Assembly: GCA_029978585.1 (NCBI GenBank)
Contig: JAPOJD010000007.1
Span: 1-34,566 of the forward strand
Length of the DNA: 34,566 nt
Direction: 5' to 3'
DNA from: Actinomycetota bacterium
Lineage (GTDB): Bacteria > Actinomycetota > Actinomycetes > S36-B12
Shown here: piece by piece, positions 29,382-34,566 of the stretch
Layout: the number at the start of each line of letters is the position of its first letter
How positions within the stretch are numbered: position 1 is the stretch's first letter
Translations under genes and position numbers: made by a program
Notes under the pieces: generated by a model
Seen by the model: the letters and a program-made list of their open reading frames with translations, nothing else
What the model was told of the DNA's origin: nothing
Databases searched by the model: none

Positions 29382-30788
29382 ATGGCCTCGGTCCAGGGCA
29401 CGGGCGCCGTGACCTGGCGCGACCCGAAGCGCTACCTGTGGATTCTCGGGCTCACGATGCCGCTGCTTCCCTTCCTCGCCGTGGGCCTGCATTCCGCCAC
29501 CGGCTGGGGAGTCTGGCTGTGGCTGGGCCCGATCGTCATCCTCGGGATCATCCCGCTCATCGACCTCGCCGCCGGCCTGGATCCGTCCAACCCGCCGGAC
29601 GACGTCATCGCGACGCTCGAGCGCGACCGCTACTACCGCTGGCTGACCTACCTCTTCCTGCCGCTGCAGTACGCCGGCTTCGCCCTCGCCTTCTGGTACA
29701 TCGCCTACGGCGACCTCACGACGATCAATCGCATCGGCCTGGCCGTCACCGTCGGCTTCATCGGCGGCCTCGGCATCAACACCGCGCATGAGCTCGGGCA
29801 CAAGAAGGAGTCGCACGAGCGCTGGCTGTCCAAGGTAGCGCTCGCGCAGACCTTCTACGGCCACTTCTACATCGAGCACAATCGCGGCCACCACGTGCGC
29901 GTCGCCACGCCGGACGATCCCGCGAGCGCGCGGGTGGGGGAGAGTTTCTACGCCTTCTGGCCCCGCACGGTCGTCGGATCCTTCCGCAACGCGTGGGACC
30001 TCGAGCGGCGCCGCTACGCCCGCCGCGGGCAGTCGCCGTTCCGTCCCGGCAACGACATCCTCAACGCCTTCGTCATGTCCGCGGCCCTGTGGCTCGTCAT
30101 GGTGGCGTGGCTGGGGCCGACGATCCTGCCCTACCTGGTGATCCAGGCGGTCGTGGGCCTCACCCTGCTCGAGGCTGTCAACTACCTGGAGCACTACGGC
30201 ATGCTCCGCGAGATCGTCGGCCAGCCCGGGCGCCAGCGCTATGAGCGCGTCGAGCCGCGGCACAGCTGGAACTCCAACAACATCGCGACCAACGTCCTGC
30301 TCTACCACCTGCAGCGGCACAGCGACCACCACGCGCATCCCACTCGCCGCTACCAGGCGCTGCGCGACGAGAAGGGCGCCCCGTCACTGCCCACCGGGTA
30401 CGGCGGCATGATCCTGCTCGCGCTCGTCCCGCCGCTGTGGAATCGCGTCATGGACGCGCGCGTCGCCGATCACTTCGACGGCGACATGTCCCGCGCGAAC
30501 ATCAGCCCGCGCAAGCGCGAGCGCATCCTCGCGAGGTGGGGTGCGGCCTCTCGGGACGCGCGCGCACCCCGTCCGGACCTCGTGACCGCCGGCGTGCCCT
30601 CGAGCGGCCGACCGGTGGTGGCGCGTTGCCCGGGCTGCGGCTACGCCTACGACGAGCGCATGGGCGACGCGCGCGAGGGCTTCCCTGCCGGCACTCCCTG
30701 GTCGGCCGTCCCCGACGCGTGGTGCTGCCCGGACTGCGGGGTCCGCGACAAGGTCGACTTCGTGGTGGTGGAGGCGGCCAGCGCGTGA
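29382..30788 (+). CDS. alkB: Alkane 1-monooxygenase (AlkB) with C-terminal fused rubredoxin
   Basis: Histidine boxes HELGHK, EHNRGHH, LQRHSDHHAHP and NYLEHYG; rubredoxin CPGCGYAYDERMGDAREGFPAGTPWSAVPDAWCCPDCGVRDKVDF. Alternative start GTG 29367. Confidence 0.95.
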   Translation: MASVQGTGAVTWRDPKRYLWILGLTMPLLPFLAVGLHSATGWGVWLWLGPIVILGIIPLIDLAAGLDPSNPPDDVIATLERDRYYRWLTYLFLPLQYAGFALAFWYIAYGDLTTINRIGLAVTVGFIGGLGINTAHELGHKKESHERWLSKVALAQTFYGHFYIEHNRGHHVRVATPDDPASARVGESFYAFWPRTVVGSFRNAWDLERRRYARRGQSPFRPGNDILNAFVMSAALWLVMVAWLGPTILPYLVIQAVVGLTLLEAVNYLEHYGMLREIVGQPGRQRYERVEPRHSWNSNNIATNVLLYHLQRHSDHHAHPTRRYQALRDEKGAPSLPTGYGGMILLALVPPLWNRVMDARVADHFDGDMSRANISPRKRERILARWGAASRDARAPRPDLVTAGVPSSGRPVVARCPGCGYAYDERMGDAREGFPAGTPWSAVPDAWCCPDCGVRDKVDFVVVEAASA

Positions 30789-31345
30789 GCGCGACCGGCC
30801 AGCGCATCATCGAGTGCGCCGCGGAGATGACCGCGGAGTCCGGCTGGTCGTCAGTCACCATGGCCGCGCTCGCCGAGCGGGCGGGGGTGAGCCGGCAGAC
30901 CGTCTACAACGAGGTCGGCGGCAAGGCCGAGCTCGCCGAGGCGATGGTGCTCACCGAGCTCGCGCGCTTCCTCTCGGCCGTGGCCGAGGCCTTCGACGCG
31001 AACGCTGGTGACGCGCCCGGCGCCGTGCGCGATGCGACGCTCGCCGTGCTCACCCTCGCTGCGGAGAACCGCCTGCTGCGGGCCATCGTGAGCGCGACGC
31101 AGGGAGCGGACACCGAGCTCCTGCCGCTGCTGACCGCGCGCTCCGATTCCCTGCTGGACATCGCCAAGGCCGACGTGCGCGGCCGGCTGGAGGCGTACCC
31201 GGCCCTGTCGCCCGCTCAATGGGATGCGGCCGCGGACGTCATCGTGCGCGTCGTGCTCGGCCATGTCGTTCAGCCTTCGGGCAGCGCGGCGGAGACCGCG
31301 CGCAGACTGGAGTGGCTCACCCGTGCCCTGATCGCCTCAGGCTGA
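30785..31345 (+). CDS. TetR/AcrR family transcriptional regulator
   Basis: HTH VTMAALAERAGVSRQTVYNEVGGKAELAEAM; GTGA overlap with the alkB stop. Confidence 0.9.
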   Translation: MSATGQRIIECAAEMTAESGWSSVTMAALAERAGVSRQTVYNEVGGKAELAEAMVLTELARFLSAVAEAFDANAGDAPGAVRDATLAVLTLAAENRLLRAIVSATQGADTELLPLLTARSDSLLDIAKADVRGRLEAYPALSPAQWDAAADVIVRVVLGHVVQPSGSAAETARRLEWLTRALIASG

Positions 31346-32875
31346 GGAGGCCTTGCGTGCCCGCAGCACCAGCCAGACGGACACCAGGGCCAGCAGGGTG
31401 CCGGCGACGCCGTTGATGTGCAGTCCGCGCGCTATCGAGTCGGCCATCACGTCCGTGAGGTCCGTGCCGTCCGGCAGCGTGTAGGCGTACTGCGTCATCG
31501 AGGTCGAGGTGGTGCTGGACTGCTCGACAGCGGCCATGAGCTCCTCGGACTCCTCGGCGGTGAGGCCCGATTCCTGGAGCTGGGCGTTCATCGTAAGCCG
31601 TGCGAGCCCGAACACGAAGGGGTTCATGATGACCACCGCCAGGGCGGCACCCAGGGCCACGGCCGATCCGCGGTAGGCCGCGACCAGGCCTGACTGGCCT
31701 TCGTCGGCGGTCTCCATCACGCCGCTGGTGATGGTGATGGAGGCGGCGACCGTGAGCAGGTTGTAGACCGTCACGTAGATGATGGCCACGCCGAGCGGGG
31801 AGTCCGCGGTGACGAAGAAGGAGCCCAGCATGGCGACCGCGAGCATGCCGAACAGCAGCGCCGCCGTGGCGTGGATGCCGATGCGTCGCATGAGCGGACC
31901 GGCGATGAGTTTCGTCCCCAGGACGGCGGCTGCTTGGGCGGGGACCATGACGAGCGCGGTCTGGAGCACGCTGAGGCCGTAGAGGAACTGGAAGGCCATC
32001 GTCATGAGGAAGACCGTGTTGATGAACGGGATGATGACGACCACGATGAGGAGGGCACGCGACGCGCGCTTGCGCAGAGGTGCCAGCGAGAACGTCGTCG
32101 CCCCGTCACGCAGGCGCCACAGGCACAGGACCGCGGCCGCCGCGGCGATGATCATCGTCCCCCAGGTCCACGGCGAGGAGATGCCGTCGTCGCTCAGCCG
32201 CGACAGGGCCTGCACGCCGAGGGCCACCGCGATGCCGGCGAAGAGAGGCGCCCGTATCTCGCCCACCGGGCCGGTGGTCACGGGGGCCGGGAGGAGGTAG
32301 CGGGCGGCCAGCAGCATGAGCAGCCCGGCCACCACCCACAGCGCGGCGACCCAGCGCCAGGAGTGGTCCTCGACCACCCAGCCCGTGAGGACCGGGAAGG
32401 TCAGCCAGATGGCCGGCGACACCATCCCGAAGGTCCCGAACGCCGCCGCGCGGGCCCGGGGATCGGGGAAGGTGAGCGACAGCAGCCCGATGACCACGAT
32501 CTGGATCGCCGTCGCGGCGACGCTCGCGATGAGCAGCCCGAGGGTGACCAGGGTGATCCCCTGCGCAACTCCGACGATCGCGGATCCGACGACGAAGGCG
32601 ACGCTGCTCACGGTCACGACCAGCCGGTGCCCGAGCTGGTCGCCGAAGCGGCCGGCGAGGAAGACGATGAGCAGCGCACCGATGGGGGGAACCGTGAGCG
32701 CGATGCTCGCCTCGTCCTGGGTGAGGCCCAGGTCGTCGATCATGGGGGTGAAGATGTAGTTGAGGCTCGCGGCGATGACGAGGGAGCCGCCCATCGCGAT
32801 GCACAGGCCGATCAGGGTGCGCCCGGAGGAGCCCTGACGGGGGTCCGTCGCGACGGCGACCCCCTCGGCTCCCAC
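31337..32875 (-). CDS. MFS transporter, DHA2 (EmrB/QacA-like) family
   Basis: 512 aa, apparently about 14 TM; FTPMIDDLGLTQDEASIALTVPPIGALLIVFLAGRFGDQLGHRLVV, GWVVEDHSWRWVAALWVVAGLLML. Confidence 0.87.
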   Translation of the reverse strand: MGAEGVAVATDPRQGSSGRTLIGLCIAMGGSLVIAASLNYIFTPMIDDLGLTQDEASIALTVPPIGALLIVFLAGRFGDQLGHRLVVTVSSVAFVVGSAIVGVAQGITLVTLGLLIASVAATAIQIVVIGLLSLTFPDPRARAAAFGTFGMVSPAIWLTFPVLTGWVVEDHSWRWVAALWVVAGLLMLLAARYLLPAPVTTGPVGEIRAPLFAGIAVALGVQALSRLSDDGISSPWTWGTMIIAAAAAVLCLWRLRDGATTFSLAPLRKRASRALLIVVVIIPFINTVFLMTMAFQFLYGLSVLQTALVMVPAQAAAVLGTKLIAGPLMRRIGIHATAALLFGMLAVAMLGSFFVTADSPLGVAIIYVTVYNLLTVAASITITSGVMETADEGQSGLVAAYRGSAVALGAALAVVIMNPFVFGLARLTMNAQLQESGLTAEESEELMAAVEQSSTTSTSMTQYAYTLPDGTDLTDVMADSIARGLHINGVAGTLLALVSVWLVLRARKASSA

Positions 32876-32881
32876 GGCGAC

Positions 32882-32887
32882 AGGCTA
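32882..32887 (-). promoter_or_regulatory. Candidate -10 (TAGCCT) for leaderless MFS gene
   Basis: TAGCCT-GTCGCC-GTG on the minus strand. Confidence 0.45.
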
Positions 32888-32918
32888 GGCGATCCGGAGG
32901 CCTCGCCGCACACGTCGG

Positions 32919-32924
32919 TAGGGT
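32919..32924 (+). promoter_or_regulatory. Candidate -10 (TAGGGT) for leaderless EamA gene
   Basis: TAGGGT-GACGGG-GTG. Confidence 0.45.
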
Positions 32925-32930
32925 GACGGG

Positions 32931-33773
32931 GTGGTCAGCGTCGTATTCGGCTTGCTGACCGCCTGCTTCTTCGCCAGCTCCAGCCTCATGTCCTCGCGCA
33001 CCGTCAAGGTGATCGGCTCGCCCTCGTCGCTGGCCTGGATGATGCTCGTCGGCCTCCTCGTCACGACCCCCTTCGTGGTCGCGGCAGGGGTGCCTGCGCA
33101 GCTGAATGCGAGCCTGCCGTACCTCGCGGTGTCGGGCATCGGCAATGTGGTGGGAATCCTCATCGCGGGCTATGCCCTGCGCGTGGGCAAGGTAGGGGTG
33201 GTCGCCCCCATCCTGGCGACCGAGGGCGCGATCGCTGCCGTACTCGCGGCTCTCGCCGGGGAGAGCATCGCGCCGATCGTTGCGTTCCTCCTCATGGTCA
33301 TCGTCGGGGGCATCGTGCTGTCCGCGGTGGCGCCGGACCCGGAGCCGCTTGAGCACGAACGGCCGCTCATGGCGGTCCTGCTGGCGACCGGCGCGGCGGT
33401 GTGCTTCGGCGCCTCGCTGTTCTCCACCGGCTTCGTGAGCGACGACCTGCCCATCGCCTGGGTGCTGCTCCCCGGACGCCTGGTTGGCGTCGTCGCCCTG
33501 TTCATCCCCCTGCTGTTGCTCCGCCGGCTCCAGATCACCCGCGGCACGGCACCCCTCGTGGTGGCAATGGGCCTGAGCGAGGTCCTCGGCTTCACCTGCT
33601 TCGCGATCGGTGCGCAGTACCAGGTCGCGGTGACCTCCGTGCTGTCGTCGCAGTTCGCGCCGATCGCGGCGATCATGGCCTACGTGCTCTTCAAGGAACG
33701 CCTCGGGCGCGCCCAGATCCTCGGTGTCATCGTGCTCGTAGGGGGCGTGACGGCGCTGACCCTGGCAGCATGA
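32931..33773 (+). CDS. DMT/EamA family transporter
   Basis: Two EamA-like halves of about 5 TM: FGLLTACFFASSSLMSSRTVKVIGSP..., C-terminal SSQFAPIAAIMAYVLFKERLGRAQILGVIVLVGGVTALTL. Confidence 0.85.
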   Translation: MVSVVFGLLTACFFASSSLMSSRTVKVIGSPSSLAWMMLVGLLVTTPFVVAAGVPAQLNASLPYLAVSGIGNVVGILIAGYALRVGKVGVVAPILATEGAIAAVLAALAGESIAPIVAFLLMVIVGGIVLSAVAPDPEPLEHERPLMAVLLATGAAVCFGASLFSTGFVSDDLPIAWVLLPGRLVGVVALFIPLLLLRRLQITRGTAPLVVAMGLSEVLGFTCFAIGAQYQVAVTSVLSSQFAPIAAIMAYVLFKERLGRAQILGVIVLVGGVTALTLAA

Positions 33774-33777
33774 TCGC

Positions 33778-34539
33778 GTGAACGTGGCCCGCGCCGGCAT
33801 CGCCGCCGTGCTCGCGGGCGCCGCAGCCCTTCTCGTGGGCGCGTGCTCGTCGAGCGGCCCGCCCGAGGGATTCGTGCGACTTGCCGACGTCGCACCCGAC
33901 ATCGTGCAGGAGATGCGCTACCACGGGGAGCACAACTTCACCGGCCGCCCGGTCACCGGGTACGACGCACCGCAGTGCTGGCTGACGCGCCAGGCGGCCG
34001 AAGCGTTGGCGCAGGTGCAGGCCGACGTCATGGCGCAGGGCTACTCCCTGAAGGTCTACGACTGCTACCGCCCCCAGCGCGCGGTGTCGGAGTTCGTGGC
34101 GTGGGCGGGCGATCCGCAGGACAACGCGATGCAGGCGGAGTTCTACCCGCGGGTGCCCAAGGACGAGATCATCCCGCGGGGGCTCATCGCGGAGAAGAGC
34201 GGCCACAGCCGGGGCTCCACCGTCGATGTCACCCTCGTGCCGCTCGGTACAGGCGTCAGCCCTCTGTGGAGTGCAGGGGACCCGCTTGCCGACTGCGCGG
34301 CGCCCGTCGGCGAGAGGTTCGCCGATACGTCGATCGACATGGGCACGGGCTTCGACTGCTTTGACCCTGTCGCGGCGACAGACAGTGCCGAGGTCACCTC
34401 CAACCAGGCCCTGAACCGCAAGATCCTCGTCACCGCGATGGAGGCGGCGGGCTTCGGGAACCTGCCCGAGGAATGGTGGCACTACACCCTGGCGAACGAG
34501 CCGTTCCCCGACACGTTCTTCGACGCGCCCATCGGCTGA
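33778..34539 (+). CDS. VanX-like D-alanyl-D-alanine dipeptidase (M15D), predicted lipoprotein
   Basis: Lipobox LLVGAC; IVQEMRYHGEHNFTG, YDCYRPQRAV, SGHSRGSTVDVTL, DMGTGFDCFD, EEWWHYTL; starts 4 nt after the EamA stop. Confidence 0.88.
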   Translation: MNVARAGIAAVLAGAAALLVGACSSSGPPEGFVRLADVAPDIVQEMRYHGEHNFTGRPVTGYDAPQCWLTRQAAEALAQVQADVMAQGYSLKVYDCYRPQRAVSEFVAWAGDPQDNAMQAEFYPRVPKDEIIPRGLIAEKSGHSRGSTVDVTLVPLGTGVSPLWSAGDPLADCAAPVGERFADTSIDMGTGFDCFDPVAATDSAEVTSNQALNRKILVTAMEAAGFGNLPEEWWHYTLANEPFPDTFFDAPIG

Positions 34540-34556
34540 CCCGCTACCCTCCCGCC

Positions 34557-34566
34557 GTGAGCCGCA
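34557..34566 (+). CDS. Probable 5' end of the next gene (truncated by window)
   Basis: TACCCT-CCCGCC-GTGAGCCGCA: same leaderless promoter-start spacing as other genes here. Confidence 0.35.

Noticed and set aside
33778-34539. Vancomycin-resistance locus
   Set aside because: Only a VanX-like dipeptidase with a lipoprotein signal; no VanH/VanA ligase or VanRS in the window.

Overview
A GC-rich, chromosomal-looking actinobacterial window with densely packed genes. The left half mirrors the conserved mycobacterial/streptomycete neighbourhood adnA-adnB ... nudC - mycoredoxin - uvrD2 ... ThiF-like (Rv3196-type) ... DUF2342 metalloprotease - PDZ/Lon-like protease - UPF0182. It has local changes: an acyltransferase between adnB and nudC, no recognisable whiB7 in the usual slot (a small Cys-rich ORF sits there), and an inserted M20 peptidase / DUF5679 / Nudix block. 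The right half holds argG, a DUF418 protein, a minus-strand galT-galK-GH1-MFS-tag operon, a divergent alkB-rubredoxin fusion coupled to a TetR regulator, an MFS exporter, an EamA transporter and a VanX-like lipoprotein. I found no tRNA, rRNA, CRISPR or mobile element. The most interesting non-coding signals are: (1) a helically phased 11-bp tandem array plus inverted DnaA-box-like sites in a 486-bp intergenic region (13846-14331); (2) a recurring TANNNT-N6/7-RTG arrangement at eight gene starts, implying widespread leaderless transcription; (3) a 32-bp near-perfect palindrome with three CCTAGG motifs at exact 13-bp spacing that contains both stop codons of a convergent gene pair; (4) mutually exclusive hairpins in the putative DUF5679 leader; (5) a promoter-supported, probably leaderless small Cys-rich ORF next to uvrD2. 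All functional statements are inferred from motifs and remembered family knowledge; no searches were run.
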